A program made the translations under genes and the position numbers. A model generated the notes under the pieces. That model made no database searches and had not been told where the DNA came from. It saw nothing but the letters and a program-made list of their open reading frames with translations. A stretch of 64,000 bases of DNA. It comes from Bordetella genomosp. 8 (GTDB taxonomy: Bacteria; Pseudomonadota; Gammaproteobacteria; Burkholderiales; Burkholderiaceae_B). The first letter of the stretch is position 1, and every line of letters starts with the position of its first letter. Where the stretch lies: assembly GCF_002119685.1 (NCBI RefSeq), contig NZ_CP021108.1:4402001-4466000 (forward strand). The letters run 5' to 3'. This document shows, piece after piece, positions 27,715-36,905 of the stretch.

Positions 27715-28710
27715 TTATTCGACCATGGGGATATTCGCCTTGCGGACGACGTCGCCCCAGTACTGTTTCTGCGCCAGCAGCCATGTCCTGAATTCCTGCG
27801 GGCTCTTGCTGACGACGGGCTGCAGGCCCACCGCTTGCAAACGGTCGCCATAGGCCTTGTCGCGGGATATCTCGCCCAGGGCCTTGAACAGCTTGTCGAC
27901 GATGGCCGGCGGCGTGTTCGGCGGCGCGGCCACGCCCAGCCAGGCGATGGCCTCGAAACCGGGCAGGGTCTCGGACATGGTCGGCACATCCGGGACGGTG
28001 GGCGAACGTTCCAGCGTGGTGACCGCCAGCGCGCGCAGCTTGCCGCCCTTGATCTGCCCCAAGGGCGACGGCAGCGAATCGATGAAGAAAGTGACCTGTC
28101 CACCCATCACGTCCGCGATCGCGGGGGCCGCGCCCTTGTAGGGTACGTGCAGCAGCTTGGTGCCGGTGGACAGCGCGAACAGCTCGCTGATCAGGTGCGG
28201 GCCGCTACCCGGGCCGAACGACCCGTAGGAGATGGCGTTGGGCTTCTCCTTGGCCGCCTTGACCAGGTCGGCGACGGTCTTGTACGGGCTTTCCGCCGAA
28301 ACCACCATCACATAGGGAAACGAGACGACTTCGGAAATCACCGTGAAGCCGTCGATGGGATCGAAGGGAAAGCTGGGCTTCAGGTTGGGCGAAACGGTGT
28401 GCACCGTGGCCGACATCAACAGCAGTGTGTAGCCGTCGGGCTCGGCCCGCGCGACCGCGCTGGAGCCGATCTGCCCGGTGGCGCCGGGCTTGTTCTCGAC
28501 GATCACCGGCTGGCCCAGCTTGTCGGACAGTTTTTCCGCCAGCGCCCGGCCCACCATGTCCACCGTGCCTGCTGCCGTCCAGGGCACGATGAGCTTGATG
28601 GGACGATCCGGATAGGCGGCATGCGCCGGCGTGGTGGCCGCTGCCGCGACCGCGAACGCGCTGGTGGCCAGGATGGCCGAGAAAAAGCTCTTGCAGCTGA
28701 AACGCTTCAT
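27715..28710 (-). CDS. Bug-family tripartite tricarboxylate transporter receptor
   Basis: The start at 28710 (MKRFSCKSF) follows AGGGGAG and opens a signal peptide ending at AHA; 331 aa. Family marks: YPDRPIKLIVPWTAAGTVD, GSSAVARAEPDGYTLL, SYGSFGPGSGPHLISE and HVPYKGAAPAIADVMGGQ. It is the second Bug receptor here and shares an operon with aldehyde dehydrogenase (25 bp downstream) and HyuAB upstream. It may deliver the substrate of these enzymes; no TctA/TctB membrane genes are nearby. Confidence 0.9.
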   Translation of the reverse strand: MKRFSCKSFFSAILATSAFAVAAAATTPAHAAYPDRPIKLIVPWTAAGTVDMVGRALAEKLSDKLGQPVIVENKPGATGQIGSSAVARAEPDGYTLLLMSATVHTVSPNLKPSFPFDPIDGFTVISEVVSFPYVMVVSAESPYKTVADLVKAAKEKPNAISYGSFGPGSGPHLISELFALSTGTKLLHVPYKGAAPAIADVMGGQVTFFIDSLPSPLGQIKGGKLRALAVTTLERSPTVPDVPTMSETLPGFEAIAWLGVAAPPNTPPAIVDKLFKALGEISRDKAYGDRLQAVGLQPVVSKSPQEFRTWLLAQKQYWGDVVRKANIPMVE

Positions 28711-28829
28711 GTTGCTACTCCCCTTGATGACGTTGTGGTCCTGCATGGCATGTACGCACGACAGCGATGAAAGCGATGAAAGCAAGGAAGGCGGGCCCCG
28801 CCGGAGCCCGCCCGTTCATCGTTCGCGCG

Positions 28830-30494
28830 TCACGCCGCGTAGCCGTAGAACTGCTTCGCATGCTCGGGCGTGATCAGCCCGTTCTTCAAATCCTCCTCCA
28901 CCCTTTCGCGGCTGCGTTCCTTGGGGTCTCCGTAGCCGCCCCCCCCGGGAATATGGCTGACGATACGATCGCCGGGGCGCAAGGTGATCTGCCTGCCGGC
29001 GTCCTTGCTTTCGCCGCGTATGGACAGGAAGCCGCGCGGCGCGCTGCCGCCGCCCAGCACGCCTTCCGGCGGATAGACGAAGCGGCCGCCGCGGAAGCTG
29101 GCCAGGACTTCGCCCACCGGCCCGAGATCGCCGTCCAGCAGGCGCAGCACGTATTTCTGACCGAAGCCCCCGCGGAACCGGCCCGGGCCGGCGGAATCTT
29201 CCCACAGCGACCGCTCTTCGACGATCATTGGCACTTCGCTTTCGATCACCTCGACGGGCGTGTTGCCCACGTTATAGGGAAATGCGAGGCAGGACACGCC
29301 GTCCTTGTTCGCGCGTGCCCCCAGCCCGCCGCTGGACACATTGAATGGCGCAAAATTCTCGCCGTCGCGGCGCTTGCCGAACATGTACTGGCCCCACATC
29401 GGCGTCGCCCCCGCGCCGGCGCAGACACGATCGGAAGCCCCGGGGGCCACCGCCTGGTACACGAGATCGGGCAGGAAGGTGCCGATGGCCGTGCGGCCGA
29501 ACACCGGCGCCGGGAAACGGCAATTCAGGACGCTGCCCTCTTCCGCCACCACGGTGATGGGCCGCAGCGTGCCCTCATTGATCGACACCGGCAGGTTCAG
29601 CATGCACAGCACGCCGAAATAGGTATACGCCGACGTATAGGCCAACGTGCAATTGATGGCCGGCTTGACCTGCGCCGACGAGCCGGAAAAATCCACCACG
29701 ATGCGCCCGTCGCCGATGGTGACGCTGGTCTGGATGATGACCGTCTCGCCGCCGACGATGTCTATCTTCGCTTCGTGCGTGTAGACGCCGGGCTTGAGCC
29801 GGTTGATTTCCTCCCGGGTCACCGCTTCGCTGCGCACGACGATCTCGTCGGAAAGCCCTTGAAGATCGTCCCAGCCCATCTCGGCGCAGATATCGCACAG
29901 GCGCTCGCCGCCGACGTGGCAAGCCGACACCTGCGCCTGCAGGTCGCCCAGCACCGTCTCGTGCGAGCGCACGTTGGACGCGATGAAGGCCTGCACGTCG
30001 TCGTTCAACACGCCGGCGCGGTAGTACTTGAGCATGGGAATGCGCAGGCCTTCCTCGTAGTTGTCGCGGCTTTCCGTGGTGGCGCGGCGTCCGCCGATAT
30101 CGACGTGGTGGCAGCAGGTCACCACGTAGGCGATGTGCCGGCCGTCATGGAACACCGGCACCATGATGGTGATGTCGTTGTGGTGCCCGCTGCCCGCCCA
30201 GGGATCGTTGCCGATGAACACGTCGCCTTCCTGGAAGCTGCCCTTGGGGTAGTGGTCCAGGATATTGCGCAGCATGGTTCCCAGCGGCCCGCACAGGCCC
30301 GGCGTGCTGGCCGGGGTCTGCGCCAGCAGCCTGGCATCGGCATCGAAAATCGCGCAACCGAAGTCGCCGATGTCGCGCACCACCGTCGAGAACGACGTCC
30401 GCCGCAGTGTCGATCCGAGTTCGCCGACGATGGAAATCAATCTTCGCCACAGCATTTCCAGCGTGACGGGGTCGATCCGGTTATCCGCATTCAT
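28830..30494 (-). CDS. Hydantoinase B / oxoprolinase HyuB subunit
   Basis: The start at 30494 (MNADNRIDPVTLEMLWRRL) overlaps the HyuA stop as TAATG, indicating coupled translation; 554 aa. HyuB marks: IGELGSTLRRTSFS-like segment near residues 22-35, FIGNDPWAGSGHHNDITI, HVDIGGRRATTESRDNYEEGLRIP and the C-terminal GDRIVSHIPGGGGYGDP. With HyuA it would form an ATP-dependent ring-opening amidohydrolase (hydantoin, 5-oxoproline, or acetophenone-carboxylase-like). Confidence 0.9.
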   Translation of the reverse strand: MNADNRIDPVTLEMLWRRLISIVGELGSTLRRTSFSTVVRDIGDFGCAIFDADARLLAQTPASTPGLCGPLGTMLRNILDHYPKGSFQEGDVFIGNDPWAGSGHHNDITIMVPVFHDGRHIAYVVTCCHHVDIGGRRATTESRDNYEEGLRIPMLKYYRAGVLNDDVQAFIASNVRSHETVLGDLQAQVSACHVGGERLCDICAEMGWDDLQGLSDEIVVRSEAVTREEINRLKPGVYTHEAKIDIVGGETVIIQTSVTIGDGRIVVDFSGSSAQVKPAINCTLAYTSAYTYFGVLCMLNLPVSINEGTLRPITVVAEEGSVLNCRFPAPVFGRTAIGTFLPDLVYQAVAPGASDRVCAGAGATPMWGQYMFGKRRDGENFAPFNVSSGGLGARANKDGVSCLAFPYNVGNTPVEVIESEVPMIVEERSLWEDSAGPGRFRGGFGQKYVLRLLDGDLGPVGEVLASFRGGRFVYPPEGVLGGGSAPRGFLSIRGESKDAGRQITLRPGDRIVSHIPGGGGYGDPKERSRERVEEDLKNGLITPEHAKQFYGYAA

Positions 30495-32578
30495 TACGCT
30501 TCCCCTTGATGCGAGAGTTCGATGATCAGGCTGCCGTGCGCGTCGACGTGGATGCGCGACCCGCTGGGCACGACCGTGGTGGATTCGTTTTCCTCGACGA
30601 TGGCCGGGCCGGGGAACGGCTGCCCCGGCGCGATTTCGGCGCGCCGGTGCACGCCGAAATCCATCCATTGCCGGGTGCGCGTGCAGAAGGCCCGCCGCGT
30701 GCCGATCTTGCCGTCGCCTTCCGCCGCCCGTGTCGCGCCCGTCCCAGAAGCGATGCGCCGCTGCGCGCTCGCGGTGACGCGGAAGTTCATGATCTCCAGC
30801 GGCAGGGCCTGGAAGATGCGGCCGTAGAGACGCCGGTAGGTGTCCTCGAAGGATGCGCGGATGGCCGCGAGCACCGCTTCGTGGCCGCCATCCTTGGCGA
30901 AGGTCGCCGTTACGTCGTAGCCCTGGCCCAGGTAACGCATGTCCACGCTGTATTCGTATTCCACCTGCTCGGCATTGACGGTGCCCGGCAGCCGTTCCCG
31001 GCATTCCTGGAACATCTCGGAAAACACGGCGTCCAGCTTGTCGGCGGACAGGTCCTTGAACAGCATGCGCCGCGACCGTACGGCGGCGTACATCACCGGC
31101 GCGACGATCATGCCGAAGGCAGCCGCCACGCCGGCACGAGGCGGGATCAGCACCGTGCGTATCCCCAGGCGGGCCGCCAGGTCGCAGGCATGCACCGGGC
31201 CGGCGCCGCCGAAGGCGACCAGCGCGCAGGATTTGGGGTTCTCGCCCTTTTCGCTGACATAGGCCTTGGCCGCCGACGCCATGTTCTCGTTGACGATGGC
31301 GTGCACGCCGAACGCGGCTTCTTCGGTCGATATGCCCAGCGGGCTGGCCAGCGTGGCGTCTATCGCGCGTTCCGCCGCCGCCTTGTCCAGCGCCATGCGG
31401 CCACCCAGGAAGTGCGCGGGATCCAGATAGCCCAGCACCAGGTCGGCATCCGATACCGTCGGGTCCGTTCCACCCTGCCCGTAGCAGGCCGGGCCGGGCA
31501 CCGCCGACGCGCTGCGGGGGCCGACCTGCAACGTGCCGACCGGCGTGCGCCGCGCGATGCTGCCGCCGCCGGCGCCGATCTCGATCAGGTCCACCACCGA
31601 CACCCGCACGGGGATGCCGCTGCCAGGCTTGAAGCGATGCACGTGCGCCACTTCGAAATCGTTGGTCAGGGCCGCGTGGCCGTTCTCGACCAGCGCCAGC
31701 TTGGCGGTTGTTCCGCCCATATCGAAGGCCAGCACCTTGTCCAGCTGCGCCAGCCGCGCGAAATGCGCCGCGCCCAGCGTACCGGCCGCCGGCCCGGACT
31801 CGATGATCTGCACCGGAAACTCGCGGGCGAAGTCCACCGAATTGATGCCGCCGCTGGACATCATCATCAGCATCTCGCCCTTGAAACCCTTGCCGCGCAG
31901 GCGGTCCTGCAGCTTGGACAGATAGCGCGACGCCACCGGCTTGGCGTAGGCGTTCACCACGGTGGTGGTGGTCCGCTCGTATTCCTTCATCTCGGGCAAT
32001 ACGTCGCTGGACAGGCTGATCCGGCAATCCGGCATCATCTCCTGCGCGATCTCGCGCACGCGGCGCTCGTGCGCCGGGTTCCGATACGCGTGCAACAGGC
32101 AGACGGCCAGGGATTCGCAACCTTCATCCTTGAGCGCCTGCACGGCCGTGCGCACGCTGGCTTCGTCCAGGCCGGCGACCACCGCGCCGGTGGCGTGCAG
32201 CCGCTCGTCCACTTCCATGCGCAGATAGCGCGGCACCAGCGGTTGCGGGTATTCGATCTGCAGATCGTAGGCGTCGAAGCGCTTTTCGCGGCCAATTTCC
32301 AGCACGTCCCGAAAACCCCGCGTTGTGATCAGGCCGGTCCTGGCGCCCTTGCGTTCGATCACGGCGTTGATCACGAGCGTGGTGCCGTGCACCATCACGT
32401 CCACCGCCGCCATGCCCCCGTCGCGGCCCCCCGCCAGCTCCGCCACGCCCTGCTCGATCGCCCGCGACGGATCGTCTGGCGTGGTCAGCGTCTTGTAGAC
32501 CCTGATTTCCCCGTCTGTTTCGTTGACCTCCACGAAATCCGTGAAGGTGCCCCCTATATCGCTGCCGATGGTAATCAC
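30494..32578 (-). CDS. Hydantoinase A / oxoprolinase HyuA subunit (ATPase)
   Basis: GTG at 32578 is preferred because AGGAGG lies about 6 nt upstream; GTG 32581 or ATG 32608 are alternatives, but the last would overlap the ribosome-binding site. About 694 aa. ATP-binding motifs of the ASKHA fold: IGSDIGGTFTDFVEVN at the N-terminus, VHGTTLVINAVIERKGA, LAFDMGGTTAKLALVE and EIGAGGGSIAR. It phosphorylates or activates the substrate for HyuB. LysR is divergent upstream with a ~130-bp gap. Confidence 0.9.
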   Translation of the reverse strand: MITIGSDIGGTFTDFVEVNETDGEIRVYKTLTTPDDPSRAIEQGVAELAGGRDGGMAAVDVMVHGTTLVINAVIERKGARTGLITTRGFRDVLEIGREKRFDAYDLQIEYPQPLVPRYLRMEVDERLHATGAVVAGLDEASVRTAVQALKDEGCESLAVCLLHAYRNPAHERRVREIAQEMMPDCRISLSSDVLPEMKEYERTTTTVVNAYAKPVASRYLSKLQDRLRGKGFKGEMLMMMSSGGINSVDFAREFPVQIIESGPAAGTLGAAHFARLAQLDKVLAFDMGGTTAKLALVENGHAALTNDFEVAHVHRFKPGSGIPVRVSVVDLIEIGAGGGSIARRTPVGTLQVGPRSASAVPGPACYGQGGTDPTVSDADLVLGYLDPAHFLGGRMALDKAAAERAIDATLASPLGISTEEAAFGVHAIVNENMASAAKAYVSEKGENPKSCALVAFGGAGPVHACDLAARLGIRTVLIPPRAGVAAAFGMIVAPVMYAAVRSRRMLFKDLSADKLDAVFSEMFQECRERLPGTVNAEQVEYEYSVDMRYLGQGYDVTATFAKDGGHEAVLAAIRASFEDTYRRLYGRIFQALPLEIMNFRVTASAQRRIASGTGATRAAEGDGKIGTRRAFCTRTRQWMDFGVHRRAEIAPGQPFPGPAIVEENESTTVVPSGSRIHVDAHGSLIIELSHQGEA

Positions 32579-32707
32579 CACTGTCCTCCTGGCTGGTCTT
32601 GCGAGCATCTTAGGGAGGACCCCGACTGCCAGGAATTCTCACATTGCTAAAATCCGCTTAAACGTTTTGTTAATGCGCTGTCGTCGCCGTAAATAGGGAC
32701 CAGGTTC

Positions 32708-33739
32708 GTGGACAAGCTGCGCGCGTTGGAATACTTCATAGCCGCGGCGAACGAACGCAGCTTCACCGGCGCGGCCCGCCTGCTGGACGTGAGCGTTCCG
32801 GCGGTGGCGCGCCTGGTCGGCGCCCTGGAGCAGAAGCTGGGCGTCGCCCTGTTCGACCGCACGGTCCAAGGGCTTACCCTGACCGCGGATGGCGTCAACT
32901 ATCTCGATGCCTGCCAGCCGTTGCTGGAACAGCTGAGCGCCGCGGACGAAGCGCTGCGCGGCGGCGCGCTGCGGCCGCGCGGCACGCTGGTGCTGGGCAC
33001 ATCGCCGATCCTTTCCCAGCACTCCATCCTGCCAGCGCTGCCGGAGTTCCATGCCCGCTATCCGGACATCCACATCGACATCCGCAATATCGACCGTGTC
33101 ACTGCGCCGGAAGCCAGCACCGCGGAAGTCCTGGTGCTGTACGGCTGGCCCAAGCAGCCCGGCATGGTGCACCGCCACCTGGCCGACACGCGACTGTTGA
33201 TCTGCGCCGCGCCGCAGTATTGGGAGCGGCACGGCGCGCCGCAGTCGCCGCGCGACCTGCAACAGCACCAATGCCTGCTCTTCCGCGACCACGAAGGCAC
33301 GGTCATCGACTACTGGGAACACGAGCGTGACGGGCACAGCGAAGCGGTGGCCGTGAACGGCTGGCTGGTCAGCAGTCATCGCGACGCCATCCTGGATGCG
33401 GTCATCGCCGGCCAGGGCGTCGCGCGCTTCACCGACCTGTCCATCCGCGAGCCCCTGCGGCGCGGGCTGCTGGTGCCCGTGCTGACCGACTGGCAGACGC
33501 GCCAGTCGCCGCCCATCAATCTGCTTTACCGATCCAACCAGCGGCGGCTGCCGCGCGTGCGGCTGTTCATCGAGTTCTTGACGGACCTGTTCCAGCGGCT
33601 GGAGAACGAACGCACGCCGGACCTCGCGGACAATCTGGCCGCCGAACAACCGCACTGGTATCGCCGGCGTCACAGCCGGGCGTCGGCGACGCCGACAGCG
33701 ACTTCGAAGCGGTCCTTGCGCGCGGAGCAGGACGCCTAG
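32708..33739 (+). CDS. LysR-family transcriptional regulator
   Basis: Start codon GTG at 32708. 343 residues: winged helix at 1-60 (LRALEYFIAAANERSFTGAARLLDVSVPAVARLVGALEQKLG) and a substrate-binding-like C-terminal domain. The tail after ~305 is basic and longer than usual. Divergent from the hyuA-hyuB-bug-aldehyde dehydrogenase operon, which it probably regulates. The last chromosomal gene before tRNA-Leu(UAA). Confidence 0.92.
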   Translation: MDKLRALEYFIAAANERSFTGAARLLDVSVPAVARLVGALEQKLGVALFDRTVQGLTLTADGVNYLDACQPLLEQLSAADEALRGGALRPRGTLVLGTSPILSQHSILPALPEFHARYPDIHIDIRNIDRVTAPEASTAEVLVLYGWPKQPGMVHRHLADTRLLICAAPQYWERHGAPQSPRDLQQHQCLLFRDHEGTVIDYWEHERDGHSEAVAVNGWLVSSHRDAILDAVIAGQGVARFTDLSIREPLRRGLLVPVLTDWQTRQSPPINLLYRSNQRRLPRVRLFIEFLTDLFQRLENERTPDLADNLAAEQPHWYRRRHSRASATPTATSKRSLRAEQDA

Positions 33740-33804
33740 GCCGGCTGGGCATCGGGGACAGGTACAATCCCGTTCCGGCGCGCGGCCCACGCCGCACGCG
33801 CCCT

Positions 33805-33893
33805 GCCCGAGTGGTGAAATTGGTAGACACAGAGGACTTAAAATCCTCCGGCTTTAATCGGCCGTACCGGTTCGATTCCGGTCTCGGGCACCA
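33805..33893 (+). tRNA. tRNA-Leu, anticodon UAA
   Basis: An 89-nt class II tRNA with encoded CCA: acceptor GCCCGAG/CTCGGGC, anticodon arm GAGGA-CTTAAAA-TCCTC (anticodon UAA), T-loop TTCGATTC. A TACAAT at 33763 could be its -10 box. The integrase gene starts 152 bp downstream, so its 3' end is the probable integration site. Confidence 0.95.
33869..33893 (+). other. Putative attL: 3' end of tRNA-Leu(UAA)
   Basis: Tyrosine recombinases of this class usually cross over in the T arm/3' end of a tRNA, restoring the gene on integration. The tRNA is intact and the integrase lies immediately downstream. No second copy of this segment was noticed in the window, so attR should lie beyond it. Confidence 0.5.
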
Positions 33894-33908
33894 CTAGGGC
33901 TTTCCAGA

Positions 33909-33939
33909 ATTTTCCGCAGTTTAGAAAGGCGCGGAAAAT
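33909..33939. repeat. Inverted repeat ATTTTCCGC/GCGGAAAAT between tRNA and integrase
   Basis: Perfect 9-bp arms (33909-33917, 33931-33939) with a 13-bp spacer. No T-run follows on the plus side, so it is a weak terminator at best; it may be an integrase or excisionase arm site, or a regulator of int. Confidence 0.45.
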
Positions 33940-34044
33940 CAAGGAACTAAGTGGAAAGCACCGCATCCGCATCCCACCGGGATTTGTCGTCGGATGCCAT
34001 GATTTGTACACTGTGCTCCCCATTTTTTACGCACAGCACTCCCC

Positions 34045-35073
34045 ATGGCATCGATAACTCCGCACAAGAACGGTTGGCGCGCGCAAGTCTATGTGGCAGG
34101 GGAACGAGACTCCAAAATCCTGCGCACGCAGCGCGAAGCGAAAGCTTGGGCGACGGCAAGGGAAGTGGAACTTCGGCAGCTCAAGGGCGCACCGCCTGGC
34201 GACCGGTACACGGTCCGGCAAATGCTTGAGCGCTACGCGAAAGAAGTCAGCGTTCAGAAGCAGGGGGCCCGCGCCGAACAGCTACGGGTCCAGGCTTTCC
34301 TCCGCGACTTTCCTTCACTGGCAAGCAAGACTTTGGGAGCGGTGAAGACGCCGGATCTCGCCGCCTGGCGAGATACCCGTCTTCGTGGTTTCATCGCGCC
34401 GGATGGGCGGTCGGTCAGGCCGGTGTCCCCTGCCTCGGTACAGCGCGACATCAATTGGTTGCGCAACGCCTTTTCCATCGCGCGGAAAGAATGGCAATGG
34501 ATGGACCACTATCCGTTCGAGGGGATGCGCATCGCGGCGGATGCACCGCCTCGCACGCGGCGGGTGCACGCCCATGAGGTCAAACGACTCTGTCGGGATC
34601 TCGGTTATCGCACCGGGCAAGCACCGCAAACCAAAAGCCAAGAGGTCGCACTGGCATTCCTCGTCGGTTTGCGATCGGCTATGCGGGCGGGAGAAATACT
34701 TGACCTCGGCAACGCGACGCTTGACCTCAGCAGGCGGATCGCGAAGGTCAAGCATAAGATGCAATATCTGACCGGGCGGCCGCGCGAGATTCCGCTGACT
34801 CGTCACGCGGCTCGCTTGCTGAAGCCTGTCGCGAACCGGGATAAATGCTTCACGATCTCGTCGGCGTCCCTGGATGCACTGTTTCGCAAATCGCGGAACA
34901 GGCTGCTGATTGAAGACCTACATTTTCACGACTCGCGTGCAGAAGCGCTGACACGGCTCTCGCGGAAAGTCGATGTCATGACCCTGGCCAAGATAAGCGG
35001 CCACAAGGATGTCCGGATACTCCAGGAGGTCTACTACCGAGAGACCTCCGAACAGATCGCTGCGCGGCTCTGA
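34045..35073 (+). CDS. int: Site-specific tyrosine recombinase (integrase)
   Basis: 342 residues. An N-terminal arm/core-binding region (about 1-165) is followed by a catalytic domain with R214 (SAMRAGEI), K238 region, H295xxR298 (HDSR), H320 (GHKD) and the nucleophile Tyr at 330 or 331 (VYYRE). This is the complete RKHRH-Y set, so it should be active. It catalyses integration and excision of the element at the adjacent tRNA-Leu(UAA). No excisionase is recognised nearby. Confidence 0.93.
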   Translation: MASITPHKNGWRAQVYVAGERDSKILRTQREAKAWATAREVELRQLKGAPPGDRYTVRQMLERYAKEVSVQKQGARAEQLRVQAFLRDFPSLASKTLGAVKTPDLAAWRDTRLRGFIAPDGRSVRPVSPASVQRDINWLRNAFSIARKEWQWMDHYPFEGMRIAADAPPRTRRVHAHEVKRLCRDLGYRTGQAPQTKSQEVALAFLVGLRSAMRAGEILDLGNATLDLSRRIAKVKHKMQYLTGRPREIPLTRHAARLLKPVANRDKCFTISSASLDALFRKSRNRLLIEDLHFHDSRAEALTRLSRKVDVMTLAKISGHKDVRILQEVYYRETSEQIAARL

Positions 35074-35266
35074 AGCCGAACCGCGCATACTCAAGAATCG
35101 GACGACGTTTTCTCGTCGGCTGCTTCGCGCCTGGGCACGCGGCTCGTGGATGCTCCCACGAGACCACGCATTCGGCCAGCCTCTGAAACCCTGACGTAAC
35201 GACCGCCATTCGCCACGCTCGCCTGGCTCGCCATGCGGGCTGTGCGCCGTGGATCGCGGAAAACTT

Positions 35267-35554
35267 ATGTCACCCCTGGGATACCGCATGGATCCGCTAT
35301 ACGTAGACGGTCCCGCAGGATGCTGCGCGGACGCTCCTTTCGACTTTCCTTCTGCCGCACGCGCGGCGCGACATGCCGCGCGGCTTTGGGCACAGACCGC
35401 CCCCCGGACTACAGCGGCTGAATTTCGCGATCAGCGGTTTGACGAACACTGCCGTGGCAGGACCGACTCGGAGAAGGAGCGTCACATCCGTCGTGCGGTC
35501 TTCTGCCAAACGTTTGCGGAAGCGGTGGGTCGCATCGTCGTGGATCGGTGCTGA
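35267..35554 (+). CDS. Small hypothetical protein
   Basis: An ORF of 95 residues from ATG 35267 (or 88 from ATG 35288), ending 4 bp before the next gene. The C-terminal half (TAAEFRDQRFDEHCRGRTDSEKERHIRRAVFCQTFAEAVGRI is split around 50-90) has the charge pattern of a real helical protein and codons like its neighbours. The N-terminal half is less convincing. No family recognised. The 190 bp before it hold nothing I can identify. Confidence 0.4.
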   Translation: MSPLGYRMDPLYVDGPAGCCADAPFDFPSAARAARHAARLWAQTAPRTTAAEFRDQRFDEHCRGRTDSEKERHIRRAVFCQTFAEAVGRIVVDRC

Positions 35555-35558
35555 CTGC

Positions 35559-35906
35559 ATGCGCCCCTTGCTCGAACGCGCCATCAGCTTTCGCCTTTCG
35601 GACGACAAGTATCGGCAATACACCGCCGCCGCTGCGGAAATCGGCCTGCGGCTGTCCGAGTACCTGCGCTTTCGGCTGGACACCGAGGACCATATAGGCG
35701 AACAAATAACCCAGCTTCGTCTGGCACTGCTGGACAGGGATGAAAGCGAAACAGATGACGCCGCATTGACGCCGCTGCTGCTGGAGCTCCTGCTGCTCGC
35801 CCGCAAGCAAGCTTCTCCCGCCGAACTGCGCGCCGTCCGTCAGGAACTTGATCGCCTCGGCCACGCGCCCTGGACGCCTGAACGGCGCCCTTCCGCCACG
35901 GATTGA
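35559..35906 (+). CDS. Small ribbon-helix-helix-like protein (possible relaxosome accessory)
   Basis: 115 residues from ATG 35559 (MRPLLERAISFRL). The segment ISFRLSDDKYRQYTAAAAEIGLRLSEYLRFRL (9-40, given here in outline) has the strand-helix-helix pattern of RHH proteins such as MobC/TraY-like mobilisation factors. The rest is a leucine-rich helix and a basic tail. It stands just ahead of the pilus operon. Function inferred from fold pattern only. Confidence 0.5.
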   Translation: MRPLLERAISFRLSDDKYRQYTAAAAEIGLRLSEYLRFRLDTEDHIGEQITQLRLALLDRDESETDDAALTPLLLELLLLARKQASPAELRAVRQELDRLGHAPWTPERRPSATD

Positions 35907-35942
35907 CCGGCCGCAGGCCGTCCGCTTTTACCCGGAGATTTC

Positions 35943-36881
35943 ATGAAAGTCTTTGTCCTGGCTGCCGGCCTGTCGGCGGCCTGCCTACTCTCGGCCTGCG
36001 GTTTCGCGCCGCCCAAGCCGCCCATACCCGCCGATTCCCCACGCGTGCCGATCAATCGGGCGGATCCGCGTCTGTACGACGGTGCCCCGCTCGTCGCGCA
36101 GTCGTCTCAGGTGGCGCCACCTGCTGCAGTACCAGACAAGGCGACGCCACTGGCACCGAAAGCCCCGACGCCAACGCCAGTGGCTCCGGCCGCTGCCTCG
36201 AAAGGCCCGTCGAAGATGGCACAGCCTGAAGTCCAAGCGCCCAAATCGACGGCCTCGCCTGCGATCCCGGTTCCAGTTGCGCCGGCGAAAGCAGAGCCTG
36301 TGCCACCCGCGAGCAAGGCGGGCGTGCCGCATACGCCCAGTAAGCCCAACACGCGCACGCCGCAGGAGACTGCCCCACCGCCGCCGGTTGCCAGCAAGGC
36401 AGCGTCCTCCGCTAAGCCTGCAACCCCGACGCCAGCCGAAAACCCCGCGGACTCGACTACCAAGACCGGCCCCGACCAAAAAACGTCCGCGCCCGTGTCT
36501 TCAGCGGCTGATGCGCCTATTAAGACGGTGGACACCACCGGCGTCGACGCGCTGAAGTTTCCGCCCACGCCGATAGTCGTGAAGCGGATCTGGCGTCTCG
36601 GCCCGCAGGACAAGACGGTCCGGCAGGCGCTGGCCCGATGGGCAAAGGACGCCAGCTGGACTTTCGGCCCCGAGCAGTGGGAAGTGGCTTTCGACCTGCC
36701 GATCGAGGCGTCGGCCGACTTCCCTGCTGCCTCCTTCGAGGAAGCCACGCAAGCCCTGACGAGCTCGATCGCCCTGACCGATTCCCCGGTGCGACCGTGC
36801 TTCTACGCCAACAAGGTGCTTCGGATCATTCCGTTCAACCAAAGCTGCGACCGGACCGCGTCGCCCACGGCTCGTCCGTAG
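35943..36881 (+). CDS. pilL: Type IVb pilus lipoprotein PilL (TcpQ-domain)
   Basis: 312 residues. The signal peptide has a lipobox (LLSAC, Cys19), so it is an outer-membrane lipoprotein. A long Pro/Ala/Lys linker (about 50-195) reaches across the periplasm. The C-terminal ~110 residues (IWRLGPQDKTVRQALARWAKDASW onward, with a paired FYANKVLRIIPFNQSC end) match the TcpQ/PilL domain that assists the secretin. It opens the pil operon, followed 24 bp later by pilN. Confidence 0.82.
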   Translation: MKVFVLAAGLSAACLLSACGFAPPKPPIPADSPRVPINRADPRLYDGAPLVAQSSQVAPPAAVPDKATPLAPKAPTPTPVAPAAASKGPSKMAQPEVQAPKSTASPAIPVPVAPAKAEPVPPASKAGVPHTPSKPNTRTPQETAPPPPVASKAASSAKPATPTPAENPADSTTKTGPDQKTSAPVSSAADAPIKTVDTTGVDALKFPPTPIVVKRIWRLGPQDKTVRQALARWAKDASWTFGPEQWEVAFDLPIEASADFPAASFEEATQALTSSIALTDSPVRPCFYANKVLRIIPFNQSCDRTASPTARP

Positions 36882-36905
36882 CGCGCGGCCCAGACAGGAC
36901 ACTTC

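Noticed and set aside
26160..28103. Aldehyde dehydrogenase extended to 647 residues
   Set aside because: The extra N-terminus crosses the Bug gene in another frame; ATG 27689 has the ribosome-binding site and normal family start.
28830..32120. HyuB extended to 1096 residues
   Set aside because: The added part is hyuA read out of frame. TAATG coupling at 30494 marks the real start.
30506..32650. A 714-codon open frame on the plus strand
   Set aside because: Shadow of hyuA; no family features.
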